Counted from the stretch's first letter, positions 7,875 to 16,164 are shown. The stretch: DNA of 36,473 nucleotides from Actinomycetota bacterium (GCA_016213625.1 JACQZZ010000084.1:1-36473), one strand, 5' to 3'. The notes: generated by a model not told the origin, from the sequence alone. A program made the numbers and translations.

Positions 7875-8233
7875 AGGTCGTTCCCGAGGGCGACAAGTCG
7901 ATGCTCTACGGCGGTCGGTTCACGGGCACCGTGGAGCTGGAGATGCTCCACGCCACGCCCACCGACGACGAACCCGACACCGCGCTGGTGCACTTCAAGG
8001 ACGGGGCGGTGAGCTTCTGGCACCTCCACCCCGGGGGCCAGCAACTGTTCGTCGTGTCCGGTGAGGCGAGGGTGGGCACCGAGGCCGACGGCGAAGTTCG
8101 CCTGGCCACGGGCACATTGGTCGTGTGCCCACCGAACGAACGCCACTGGCACGGTGCGGCTCCGGGTAACGACACCACGCTGCTCGCGGTCACCTGGGGC
8201 ACCACGCATTGGGAGACCTTGGCCCCGGAATGA
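7871..8233 (+). CDS. Small single-domain cupin protein
   Basis: A 120-aa one-cupin protein. The metal-binding motif is FWHLHPGGQQLFVVSGEA, with His51, His53 and a glutamine (57 or 58) in place of the usual glutamate, and a second motif PPNERHWHGA with His94. This pattern is common in small stand-alone cupins beside aromatic or hydroxy-acid catabolic genes. It starts inside the stop codon of the preceding gene, so it belongs to the ring-cleavage operon. A role as isomerase or accessory enzyme for the pathway is inferred; no reaction can be assigned. Confidence 0.85.
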   Translation: MKVVPEGDKSMLYGGRFTGTVELEMLHATPTDDEPDTALVHFKDGAVSFWHLHPGGQQLFVVSGEARVGTEADGEVRLATGTLVVCPPNERHWHGAAPGNDTTLLAVTWGTTHWETLAPE

Positions 8234-8240
8234 GGCGGCC

Positions 8241-9539
8241 ATGAGCACTCCGTACGACGTGGCGATCGTCGGCATGGGCCCCACCGGCGCGACCCTCGCC
8301 AACCTCTGTGGGGAGGCCGGCCTGCGAACCGTCGTCTACGAACGCGACCCTGCGCCCTACTCGCAGCCGAGGGCGTGCCACCTCGACGCGGAGATCGCTC
8401 GTGTGTTCCAGCAACTGGGTTTCGAGCGCGAGCTCCGCGACCTGATCACGGTGTCGGCCGGCATGGAGTACGTCGACGCGGACGGCGTCTCGCTCTTCAG
8501 TTTCGAGGGCTTCGAGCGCGAGCCACTGCTCGGCTGGCACGAGGACTACGTGTTCGTGCAGCCGCAGATCGAAGCGATGCTGCGTCGCGGACTCGACCGG
8601 TATCCGCACGTCACGGTGCACCTCGGGGTGCCCGCACCACCGCTCGACGCGCTGCTCGCCGACGCCAGCTACGTGGTCGCCTGCGATGGTGCGACGAGCC
8701 CCATCCGCGAGGCGCTGGGCATCCGGATGCTCGATCTCCAGTACCACGAGCCGTGGCTGGTGGTCGACGTCACTCTGCACGACACCTCGGTGCCGTCCCT
8801 GCCGCCCATCATCCAGCAGGTGTGCGATCCACAGCGGCTGGCGACGTTCGTGCCGTCACACGCCGAGTACCGGCGATGGGAGTTCCTGCTGCACGGCGAC
8901 GAGCACCCCGACCCATGGGCCCTCCTCGCCCCGTGGGGCGTCACGCCGTCGAACGCCGACCTCGTGCGCGCTGCTCGGTACCGGTTCCACGCACTGTTGG
9001 CCGAACGGTGGCGCGGAGGGCCCGATGGTCGAGTGTTCCTCGCCGGCGATGCGGCGCACATGATGCCGCCGTTCATGGGGCAGGGCATGTGCAGCGGCAT
9101 TCGCGACGCCGTGAATCTCGCCTGGAAGATCAGCGAGGTGTGGAACACCGGTCGCGGTGACGCGCTCCTCGACACATACGAGTCCGAACGTCGGCCGCAC
9201 GCCGAGGCGGTGGTGCACATGTCGATCGAGGCGGGTCGTACCCTGGCCCGACTGGCCGCCGACCCGGCCGATCTCCCGACGCCGGACTCGCCCGACCCGC
9301 TGCGCTGGTCGCGACTGCCGGGCCTCGACCTCGGCGATGAGTTCCCCGTCGGTCATCTGTTGCCGCAGCCCGACCGACTCGACGACCACCTCCCTCCCGA
9401 CTGGGTGTGGGTCGCGGCCGATCAGTGGTTCGATGCGCCCGACGGTCGCATGGTGGTGGTGGAACCGCGAGCCACCTACGGCCATCGAGCCGTCCTCGTG
9501 CGCCCCGACCGCTACATCGCCAGCTGCATCAGAGCGTAG
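8241..9539 (+). CDS. FAD-dependent aromatic monooxygenase, MhpA-like
   Basis: A 432-aa group A flavoprotein hydroxylase. The FAD-binding GMGPTG (11-16) is followed by Glu34 for the ribose, the CDG motif (148-150) and LAGDAAHMMPPFMGQGMCSG (267-286), which closely matches 3-(3-hydroxyphenyl)propionate hydroxylases. It ends with VLVRPDRYIASC, the usual end of a thioredoxin-like C-terminal domain, but that domain is short and the middle is compressed, giving a protein much shorter than MhpA (about 550 aa). It probably hydroxylates a monophenol to the catechol cleaved by the dioxygenase encoded upstream. The ATG at 8241 starts 7 bp after the cupin stop. Confidence 0.88.
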   Translation: MSTPYDVAIVGMGPTGATLANLCGEAGLRTVVYERDPAPYSQPRACHLDAEIARVFQQLGFERELRDLITVSAGMEYVDADGVSLFSFEGFEREPLLGWHEDYVFVQPQIEAMLRRGLDRYPHVTVHLGVPAPPLDALLADASYVVACDGATSPIREALGIRMLDLQYHEPWLVVDVTLHDTSVPSLPPIIQQVCDPQRLATFVPSHAEYRRWEFLLHGDEHPDPWALLAPWGVTPSNADLVRAARYRFHALLAERWRGGPDGRVFLAGDAAHMMPPFMGQGMCSGIRDAVNLAWKISEVWNTGRGDALLDTYESERRPHAEAVVHMSIEAGRTLARLAADPADLPTPDSPDPLRWSRLPGLDLGDEFPVGHLLPQPDRLDDHLPPDWVWVAADQWFDAPDGRMVVVEPRATYGHRAVLVRPDRYIASCIRA

Positions 9540-9571
9540 GTGCGTGCCCGCCGTGCCCGCTTCTCGAGCGT

Positions 9572-9617
9572 TCTGGGTGCTTCCATGCCACCCCGGGGCC
9601 GCATGGATGCACCCAGA
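9572..9617. terminator. Long hairpin between convergent monooxygenase and P450 genes
   Basis: TCTGGGTGCTTCCATGC (9572-9588) pairs with GCATGGATGCACCCAGA (9601-9617): 17 positions with one mismatch and a 12-nt loop. It starts 33 bp after one stop and lies 78 bp from the other, so it can end both transcripts. The stem is longer than an ordinary terminator and has no T tract. Confidence 0.55.
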
Positions 9618-9694
9618 TCGAGCGCAGAGCTGCCGATGTGCGTGCCGTGCCTGGGCGCTCAGCGTTGTGTGCTGGCCGACATGCGACGCACTCG

Positions 9695-10963
9695 CTACGT
9701 GCTGGCGTGGAGGGTGAGGGGGAGGGACTTGAGGCCGTTGATGAAGTTGCTGCGCACGCGACGTGGCTCGCCCATCAACTCGATGCGATCGACGTGCTCC
9801 ACCAGCGCCTGCAGGAACGAGCGCACCTCCAGGCGCGCCATCCACTGACCGAGGCAGAGGTGCGGGCCGCCGCCACCGAAGGTGACGTGCCGGTTCGGCG
9901 AGCGGCCGATGTCGAAGCGGTGCGGATCGGGGAAGACGGACGGGTCGAAGTTGGCGGCGAGGTACCAGGTGACGACCTTGTCGCCGGCGGCGATGGGCAC
10001 ACCGCCGAGCTCGGTGTCGGTGGTGGCGGTGCGCCGGAAGTGCAGCTGCGGACTGGTCCAGCGCAACACCTCCTCGGTCGCGGTGTCGAGCAGTTCGGGA
10101 TGGTCGCGTAACCGTTGCAGCTCCTCGGGGTGCTCGGCGAATGCGAGCAGGCCGTGCGAGAGCGAGTGACGGGTGGTCTCGTTGCCGGCGATGAGCAGCA
10201 GGAGGAAGAACGTGCCCTGCTCGCGTTCGGTGAGGGGCTCGCCGTCGATGAGCGCATTGGTGAGCACCGACAGCACGTCGCCGCCATCGACGCCGTGGCG
10301 TGCCGCCGCCAGACGCTGGAAGTACTCGAGCACCTGCAGCGACACCGGGCTACGGAACGGCAGCAGTCGATAGGGGTCGGTGTCGACCTGGTCGCTGATG
10401 GCGGGGGAGTAGTCGGGGTCGGCGTTGTAGACGATCTGGTCGGCCCAGTGGAACAGCTGCGGGGCATCGTCGTCGGGCACGCCGAGCAACCCGGTGATCA
10501 TCCGGATGGGCAGCTCCCGGGCGATGTCGTACACGCCGTCGACGGGGCCCGCCGCCACCGCCCGGCGGACGACGTCGTGCACCAGCTCGTGCGCGTGCGT
10601 CGAGTACGTCTCGACCGCCGCTCTGCTGAACGTGGGGTTGACCAGCTGTCGCAGCCGCGTGTGGCGCGGCGGGTCGGTCTCGAGCATCGTGCGCCGGGCG
10701 ATCAGCGAGTCGGGCTCCAGCTCCTCGATCTCGGTGCCACCCACCTCGGAGGAGAACGTACGCCAGTCCTTGTGCACCGCCACGACGTGCTCGTGTCTGG
10801 TGAGTGACCAGAAGCCGGCTCCGTGGTGCCCGTTGTCGGCCGTTTCGTTCACCCATGCCACGGGGGCCCGGCGACGGAACTCGTCGTAGGCCGCGTGGGG
10901 TGCCTCACGTTCGTAGATGTCGTGCCCCACGATGTCGAGATGGGGCAGTGAGTCCTTGCGCAT
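9695..10963 (-). CDS. Cytochrome P450, related to actinobacterial steroid-type CYPs
   Basis: A 422-aa soluble haem monooxygenase. It shows the I-helix motif AGNETTR (259-265), the K-helix ExxR at 298-301, and the haem loop FGGGGPHLCLGQ (362-373) with thiolate ligand Cys370. The NETTR form of the I-helix and the EHPEELQRLRDHPELL segment resemble the CYP125/CYP142/CYP124 group that oxidises cholesterol side chains and branched lipids, so a terpenoid or lipid substrate is likely but unproven. No ferredoxin or reductase gene lies nearby. The ATG at 10963 is preceded by TACGTT 7 nt upstream. It is convergent with the ring-cleavage operon and probably independent of it. Confidence 0.93.
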   Translation of the reverse strand: MRKDSLPHLDIVGHDIYEREAPHAAYDEFRRRAPVAWVNETADNGHHGAGFWSLTRHEHVVAVHKDWRTFSSEVGGTEIEELEPDSLIARRTMLETDPPRHTRLRQLVNPTFSRAAVETYSTHAHELVHDVVRRAVAAGPVDGVYDIARELPIRMITGLLGVPDDDAPQLFHWADQIVYNADPDYSPAISDQVDTDPYRLLPFRSPVSLQVLEYFQRLAAARHGVDGGDVLSVLTNALIDGEPLTEREQGTFFLLLLIAGNETTRHSLSHGLLAFAEHPEELQRLRDHPELLDTATEEVLRWTSPQLHFRRTATTDTELGGVPIAAGDKVVTWYLAANFDPSVFPDPHRFDIGRSPNRHVTFGGGGPHLCLGQWMARLEVRSFLQALVEHVDRIELMGEPRRVRSNFINGLKSLPLTLHAST

Positions 10964-10970
10964 CGCCCTG

Positions 10971-10976
10971 AACGTA
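10971..10976 (-). promoter_or_regulatory. -10 box of a probable leaderless P450 promoter
   Basis: On the minus strand TACGTT is followed by 7 nt and the P450 ATG (10963), without a ribosome-binding site. Confidence 0.45.
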
Positions 10977-11040
10977 GCGCCGGTCGCTCGGAGCTGAACG
11001 ACCGGGCGCCACGTGCAGGGCGAGGACGCAACGTCGGATG

Positions 11041-11202
11041 TCAGAGACCGCCGTCGGCGAGCTCCGTGCAGCCATCCGCTTCGGCACACACGGCGGGCGT
11101 GGGAGTGGCCGGCTTGGCATCGACCGTCTGCACCATCCCCACTGCCAGGGCAGCAGCGGCAGTGAAGAGGGCGACCATCGTGCGAATTTTGACCCGATTC
11201 AT
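11041..11202 (-). CDS. Putative small exported peptide (53 aa)
   Basis: The frame encodes a basic N-terminus (MNRVKIR), a hydrophobic stretch TMVALFTAAAALAVGMVQ and a Val-Asp-Ala site after which signal peptidase could cut. The predicted mature chain has about 24 residues, starts with KPATPTP, carries two cysteines five residues apart (CAEADGC) and ends DGGL. A purine run just before the ATG (GGGGGGA, about 5 nt away) serves as ribosome-binding site, and the first codons are A/T-rich as is usual at real starts. It lies downstream of the livM-livG fusion on the same strand after 142 bp. I do not recognise it. It could be a secreted signal or a small envelope peptide; a chance frame is the alternative. 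Confidence 0.5.
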   Translation of the reverse strand: MNRVKIRTMVALFTAAAALAVGMVQTVDAKPATPTPAVCAEADGCTELADGGL

Positions 11203-11344
11203 CCGAATCCCCCCGAGTGTGATGCCGGAGACACGCCCCACCTTCACGAAAGGTTTGGTCAAGAATCCATCTCGCAACGTCACGCTCAGCGCGTGGATGA
11301 CCTCATCGCCCCTGGTCAGGGCATATGAGCCGCTGAACGGTCGA

Positions 11345-13117
11345 TCAGGCCTGGGAGCCGAGGTAGGCCTCGGCCACGGCAGGGTTTGCCCGCACTTGGT
11401 CGGGGGTGCCCTCGGCGAGCACGCGTCCCTCGTTGAGCACCACGATGTGGTCACTGATGCGGGTGATGAACCCGAGGTCGTGGTCGATCACCAGCACGCC
11501 GGCTCCGATGAGCGCCGCGATCGAGCGCACGGAGTCCACCATGGCCAGGCTCTCCGTGTCGCTCATGCCCGAGGTGGGTTCGTCGAGCAACAGGTACTCC
11601 GGGGCGAGGGCGGCGGCGCGGATGAGCTCGAGACGACGCTGGTTGCCGTAGTCGAGCGTGCCCGCGGAGCGATCGGCGAACTCGGTGAGCCCCGCCGCGT
11701 CGAGCAGCACGTCGACGTCGGGGCGCACACGGTGCGCGCGGTGGCGAGCCGCGACCAGGGCCGTGAGGGCGACGTTCTCGCGCACGCTGAGGGTCTGGAA
11801 CAGCCGGAGGTTCTGGAACGTGCGCGCGAGCCCCGACCGGGCGACGTCGACCGGCCCGGCGGTGGTGAGGTCGTCGTCGCCGAGCCGAACCGACCCGGCG
11901 TGCTCCTCGACGAGACCCGTGATCACGTTGAACAGTGTGGTCTTCCCTGCGCCGTTGGGGCCGATCAGTCCGACCACCTCGGCGGGCTTCACGGTGAGCG
12001 CCGCGCCGTCGAGGGCAGTGAAGCCGCCGAAGACCACTTCCACCTCGCGGGCGGTGAGGGGGCGGGTGCCCACCACCGCAGGCGTGGGCGTGACCTCCGC
12101 TCGCCGGTACATCTTCCGTCGCAACCAGCCGGCCAGATCGTGGTCGCCGAGGATGCCTTCGGGGCGGAGGACCATCGTGAGCAGCATGGCCAGACCCAGG
12201 AAGAGGTCGGGGAAGCGCTCGATGTCCAGTCGCTCCGGGTCGCCCAGTTGGCGGAACAGTTCATTGCCCGCGGTGATGAGCACGGTGCCCAGCACGGCGC
12301 CGCTGATGGTGCGCATGCCGCCGACCACGAGCATGACCAGCACGAGGATGCCGGCGTCGAGCGTGAACTGCTTCGGGTTCACGCTGCCGAGCGATTGCGC
12401 TCGGAGCGATCCGCCCAGGGCGGTGAGCCCGATGCTGACCACCCAGGCCACGTAGCGCGAGGTGAACAGGCGGATGCCCAACGCAGGTGCCGCGAGTTCG
12501 TCCTCCCGTGTCGCGATGGAGAATCGGCCGATACGGGTCTCCTGGAAGAAGTGCGCGGTGATCAGCGCCACCAGCGCGCCCACGTACAGCCATCCGTTGC
12601 CCTCGATGCGGGGAATGCCGGAGAGGCCACCGGCGCCGCGGGTGAGTTCCTTCCAGTTCTTCACCAACTGGTCCACGACGAACAACAGCGCCAGGGTGAT
12701 CATCGTGGGAGCGAGTCCCTTGGCGCGCGACACCGCCACGCCCAACAACGCCCCGATGATCACCGTGACCACGACGGCGAACGCGGTGGCCGCGAAGGGG
12801 TTCATGTGCACGTTGTCGAGGCCGAACGGGATGTCGGGCAGGGCCTTCGCCTTGGCGGCGAGGGGGATGGCCACCACGGCCGTCGCGTAGGCGGCGATCT
12901 GAGCGAACGCCATGTGTCCGAAGCTGAGGACGCCCGTGTTGCCGATGAAGATCTGGATGCCGAGCACGAGGATGAAGTTGCTGAGCATCTCGGCGACGAG
13001 CGACTCGCGAGAGGCGCCGCCGGAACTGGTGTAGGCCAGGGCCAGCGCGGCGACCGCGGCGATGAGGACCGCGCTGCCCAACATGCTGCGGCCCATGCGC
13101 ACGACGAAGCTGCCCAT
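11345..13117 (-). CDS. Fused branched-chain-amino-acid-type ABC transporter permease/ATPase (LivM-LivG)
   Basis: A 590-aa fusion of the second permease and first ATPase of a Liv-type importer. Residues 1 to about 320 form a LivM-like membrane domain with many hydrophobic segments, including FILVLGIQIFIGNTGVLSFG and the cytoplasmic coupling region ATREDELAAPALGI. After a linker near 330-350 comes a LivG-like ATPase with Walker A GPNGAGKTT starting at 386, Q-loop ARTFQNLRLF, a signature reading LDYGNQRR (488-495, usually LSYGQQRR), Walker B LLLDEPTSGM (about 509-518) and the switch VIDHDLGFI. The ATG overlaps the livH stop by one base. With livH, livF and livK the importer is complete. The substrate may be an amino acid, amide or related amine. 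Confidence 0.92.
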   Translation of the reverse strand: MGSFVVRMGRSMLGSAVLIAAVAALALAYTSSGGASRESLVAEMLSNFILVLGIQIFIGNTGVLSFGHMAFAQIAAYATAVVAIPLAAKAKALPDIPFGLDNVHMNPFAATAFAVVVTVIIGALLGVAVSRAKGLAPTMITLALLFVVDQLVKNWKELTRGAGGLSGIPRIEGNGWLYVGALVALITAHFFQETRIGRFSIATREDELAAPALGIRLFTSRYVAWVVSIGLTALGGSLRAQSLGSVNPKQFTLDAGILVLVMLVVGGMRTISGAVLGTVLITAGNELFRQLGDPERLDIERFPDLFLGLAMLLTMVLRPEGILGDHDLAGWLRRKMYRRAEVTPTPAVVGTRPLTAREVEVVFGGFTALDGAALTVKPAEVVGLIGPNGAGKTTLFNVITGLVEEHAGSVRLGDDDLTTAGPVDVARSGLARTFQNLRLFQTLSVRENVALTALVAARHRAHRVRPDVDVLLDAAGLTEFADRSAGTLDYGNQRRLELIRAAALAPEYLLLDEPTSGMSDTESLAMVDSVRSIAALIGAGVLVIDHDLGFITRISDHIVVLNEGRVLAEGTPDQVRANPAVAEAYLGSQA

Positions 13118-14013
13118 CACACGCGCTCCGCGTGCGACACCTTGAAGATGCCGTCGGGTCGGATGACGAAGAAGATGGCGATGACGATGAACACCACGGC
13201 CGTCGAGAACTTGTCCCAGCCGGTGGCCACCTCGGGCAAGTAGGCGCGCGTGAGTGTCTCCAGCAGGCCGAGCACCACGCCCCCGACCACCGCACCCGTG
13301 AAGCTGCCCAACCCGCCGATGACCGCGGCGATGACCGCCTTGAGCAACCAGTCGCTGCCCATGCTGGGTTCGGCGGCAGGTGTGCGCATGAGGATGAGGC
13401 ACGCCGCGACACCGGCGAGGAACCCGGCGAAGCCGAACGCCCCCGAGATGACCCGGTTGGCGCGCACGCCCATCAGTCGGGCGGCGTCGAAGTCCTCCGC
13501 TGCGCCGCGCACACTGATGCCGAACAGCGTGCGCTTGAACACGACGGCCGTGATGACGAGCGTGGCGATGGTGACGCCAATGGTGACGATGTCCATGACC
13601 TCGAAGCTCACGCCCGCGATCTTGAACTGGTTGAACACCCACGACGGCTTCGGGAAGGCACGCTGCTTGGGCGAGACGAAGATCTGCCACAGCGCGTGCG
13701 ACAGCCGCTCGATCGCGAACGACGTGAGCAGCAGCGTGAACGGACTCGCATTGCGCACCCATCGGAACGCGAGGAACTCGGTGGCCATCGAGGCGAGCAC
13801 CGCCGCGCCGATGATGGCGAACGGCATCCACCACCAGCTGCCCCCGTGGAGGAAGAAGAAGTAGGCGGTGTACGCACCCACGGTGATGAGTTCGCCATGG
13901 GCGAAGTTCACCAGGTGCATCACACCGAAGATGAGCGAGATGCCCAGCGCGAGGAGGGCGTAGGTGCTGCCCACGCCCAGCCCGTCGACGAGGGTCTGGA
14001 GGAGTTTGGTCAC
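13117..14013 (-). CDS. livH: Branched-chain-amino-acid-type ABC transporter permease (LivH family)
   Basis: This 298-aa protein is almost entirely hydrophobic, with about eight membrane segments. It carries the family hallmark GVMHLVNFAHGELITVGAY near 30-48 and the cytoplasmic loop SVRGAAEDFDAARLMGVRANR that contacts the ATPases. The ending VVFIVIAIFFVIRPDGIF is also typical. Its start overlaps the livF stop by ATGA and its stop overlaps the fused livM-livG start, so the genes are translationally coupled in the order livF, livH, livM-livG. Substrate cannot be inferred from the permease. Confidence 0.94.
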   Translation of the reverse strand: MTKLLQTLVDGLGVGSTYALLALGISLIFGVMHLVNFAHGELITVGAYTAYFFFLHGGSWWWMPFAIIGAAVLASMATEFLAFRWVRNASPFTLLLTSFAIERLSHALWQIFVSPKQRAFPKPSWVFNQFKIAGVSFEVMDIVTIGVTIATLVITAVVFKRTLFGISVRGAAEDFDAARLMGVRANRVISGAFGFAGFLAGVAACLILMRTPAAEPSMGSDWLLKAVIAAVIGGLGSFTGAVVGGVVLGLLETLTRAYLPEVATGWDKFSTAVVFIVIAIFFVIRPDGIFKVSHAERV

Positions 14014-14753
14014 GTGGCGCCCCCTGGCGGGGTGTCAGTTGTGGCCGCCGCGTGGCCGCCGATGAACGAGTCGAACAACTCCGCGTCGGCCGCGAGGTCC
14101 GCCCCGGCGCCCGACGCCACGATGTTGCCGGTGCGGAGCAGGTAGCCGCGATCGGCCAGCTGCAGGGCGCGAGTGGCGTTCTGCTCGACCACGAGCATCG
14201 TGCGACCTTGGCTGCGGAGGTCCTCGAGCAGGTGGAACACCACATCGACCATGGTGGGCGCCAGGCCGAGCGTGGGCTCGTCGAGCAGCAGCAGCCGCGG
14301 GTTGCTCATCAACGCACGGGCGACGGCGAGTTGCTGCGCCTCGCCGCCGGACAGGAAGCCGGCCGAGGTGTTCCACTTCGCGCGCAGCACGGTGAACACC
14401 TCCGCGGCCTCGTCGAGGCGTTGCTTTCGCTCGGCCTTCGGCACGGTGGCGGCGCCCAGCTTCAGGTTCTCCTCCACGGTGAGGTCCTTGAAGATGCGCC
14501 GATGTTCGGGTACCAGGGCCAGCCCGGCGCGCACCAGGTCGGCCGGCTCGGAGCCGGTGATGTCGACACCCTCGAACCGCACGCTGCCCGTGGCCGGACT
14601 CAACAGTCCGGCCACGGTGTTGAGCAGCGTGGTCTTTCCCGCACCGTTGGGGCCGACGAGCGCCACCAGTTCACCGGCGCGCACCTCGAGCGATGCGCCG
14701 TGGAGTGCGGTGATCGCGCCGTAGCGCGTGGTGATGCCGTCGACCTCGAGCAT
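14010..14753 (-). CDS. livF: Branched-chain-amino-acid-type ABC transporter ATPase (LivF family)
   Basis: A 247-aa ATPase that supplies the second nucleotide-binding domain of the importer. Walker A is GPNGAGKTT (34-42), followed by the LivF-typical LVPEHRRIFKDLTVEENL (79-96), signature LSGGEAQQ (133-140), Walker B LLLLDEPTLGLAP (153-165) and the switch VVEQN. The glutamate of LivF-type switch loops, in place of the LivG histidine, is present. It pairs with the ATPase half of the fused LivM-LivG. It starts 20 bp after the binding-protein stop, in the same transcription unit. Confidence 0.95.
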   Translation of the reverse strand: MLEVDGITTRYGAITALHGASLEVRAGELVALVGPNGAGKTTLLNTVAGLLSPATGSVRFEGVDITGSEPADLVRAGLALVPEHRRIFKDLTVEENLKLGAATVPKAERKQRLDEAAEVFTVLRAKWNTSAGFLSGGEAQQLAVARALMSNPRLLLLDEPTLGLAPTMVDVVFHLLEDLRSQGRTMLVVEQNATRALQLADRGYLLRTGNIVASGAGADLAADAELFDSFIGGHAAATTDTPPGGAT

Positions 14754-14773
14754 GGTGCGAACGTTGGAACCCG

Positions 14774-16042
14774 TCAGGACGGGATGTTGGCGGGGCGCAT
14801 CGCCTCGACGAAGGTCGGCGCGCCGTCCTTCACCGTGAGGATCACGACGTCCTTGGCAGGCACGCCACCGGTGCCCTTGTAGCTGACCTCGCCGGTGGTG
14901 ACCTTCACGTTCTCGAGGCTGTCGATGGTGGAGATCAGCGTCGCCGGGTCGACGGAGCAGGCCTGCGTGGCGGCGGCGGCGAGCACTTGCACCGCATCGG
15001 CGGCGAGTGCCCCGAAGCTGACGGTCTCGATCTTCGCGCCGGCTGCGGCGGCACCATCGAGGAAGCTCTGCACGTCGTTGTCGTCGGTCGGGAACGTGTG
15101 GGCGGCGAAGACGACGCCTTCCGACACCTCGCCGGCGCTCCACACCACGGTGGCGTCGAAGCCGTCGACACCCATCACCACGATGTCACCGAGGCCGGCC
15201 GCGTCGAGCTGCTCGAGCAGCGTCTGGATCTGCGACATGACCATGGCGGTGAACAGCACTTCGGGCTTGTCGGCCAGGCCGGCGATCTCGTTCACCTGGG
15301 TGGAGAAGTCGCTGTCGGCGAGGCTGTAGGCGTAGTCGCCGATCACGGAGCCGCCACCATCGCTGAACACGGTGGTGAAGTACTCGGGGTTGCCCGAGAA
15401 GTACACGTCGTCGGTGCTGCTCAGCGTGACCGCCGTGGTGAAGCCCTGGGCGAGTGCGTACTCGGCCATGGCCGAGGCCTGCACCGGGTCGCTGAAGCTG
15501 GCGAGGAACGCACCGCGCGACGGGTCGGCGAGTGCCGGGTCGGTGGACGCCATGAAGATGATCGGTGCCTTGCCGTCCACCGTGTCGAGCAACGGTGCGC
15601 CGGTGCTGGCGAACGGCGGGCCGATGATGGCGTTGACGCCGTCGTCGAGCAGTTCCTGTGCGGCGCGCTGGGTGGCGGCCGGATCGCCCTGGATGTCCTT
15701 CACCTGGTACTCGATGGGCAGACCGCCCACACCACCGGCGTCGTTGATGGTGTTCACCATCACTTCGGCGGCCTCGGAGCCGGGCTGGTCGGAGAAGGCA
15801 CCGAGCTCACCGAGGTCGGCGGCGAAGCCGATCTTCAACGGCGTGTCGAGCGCGCAGTCGGACGGAGCTGCGGTCGTGTCACTGCCACCGCTCGTGTCGG
15901 CCACGGTGGTGTCGACGGCGGCTGCAGTGGTCTCCGCCGCGGCCGTGGTGTCGGGCGCCTCGGTGCTGGTGTCGTCGTCGCCGCATGCGGCGAGCACGAG
16001 ACTCAACGAGACGAGCGCGGCCGGGATGAAACGCTTGCTCAT
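14774..16042 (-). CDS. livK: ABC transporter substrate-binding lipoprotein (LivK/periplasmic-binding type I)
   Basis: A 422-aa lipoprotein: a signal sequence ending in the lipobox LAAC with lipidated Cys20, then a Thr/Ala/Asp-rich tether to about residue 60, then a type I bilobed receptor fold (LKIGFAADLGELGAFS at its start, NAIIGPPFASTGAPLL and VVMGVDGFDATVVW later). It would capture the solute and deliver it to LivH/LivM. A GGGGGAAG ribosome-binding site lies about 4 nt before the ATG. It is the first gene of the importer operon and is divergent from the glutamine-synthetase-family gene, suggesting that the imported solute may be a substrate or product of that ligase. Confidence 0.93.
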   Translation of the reverse strand: MSKRFIPAALVSLSLVLAACGDDDTSTEAPDTTAAAETTAAAVDTTVADTSGGSDTTAAPSDCALDTPLKIGFAADLGELGAFSDQPGSEAAEVMVNTINDAGGVGGLPIEYQVKDIQGDPAATQRAAQELLDDGVNAIIGPPFASTGAPLLDTVDGKAPIIFMASTDPALADPSRGAFLASFSDPVQASAMAEYALAQGFTTAVTLSSTDDVYFSGNPEYFTTVFSDGGGSVIGDYAYSLADSDFSTQVNEIAGLADKPEVLFTAMVMSQIQTLLEQLDAAGLGDIVVMGVDGFDATVVWSAGEVSEGVVFAAHTFPTDDNDVQSFLDGAAAAGAKIETVSFGALAADAVQVLAAAATQACSVDPATLISTIDSLENVKVTTGEVSYKGTGGVPAKDVVILTVKDGAPTFVEAMRPANIPS

Positions 16043-16111
16043 GTACTTCCCCCTGGGATTCCCACCGTGTCGTGATTCGAGACGGAGGCGTTGTTCGGTA
16101 CGGATCCGGGG

Positions 16112-16117
16112 ATGTTA
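16112..16117 (-). promoter_or_regulatory. Possible -10 box for the ABC importer operon
   Basis: On the minus strand TAACAT lies about 70 nt before the livK start, leaving a leader with a clear ribosome-binding site. No -35 stands out, so this is a weak call. Confidence 0.25.
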
Positions 16118-16164
16118 GTCACGAAACTCGTTAGGGAACGAACGAAGTGCCTGACCTGCTTTGC

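Noticed and set aside
11066..13243. Long plus-strand open frame across the fused livM-livG gene
   Set aside because: Antisense shadow of a well-supported transporter gene; translation is Glu/His/Gly-rich without motifs.
13118..14245. Upstream extension of the livM-livG frame as part of the fusion
   Set aside because: That frame runs over livH and livF in another phase. The livH stop and the ATG at 13117 overlap by one base, which fixes the true start.
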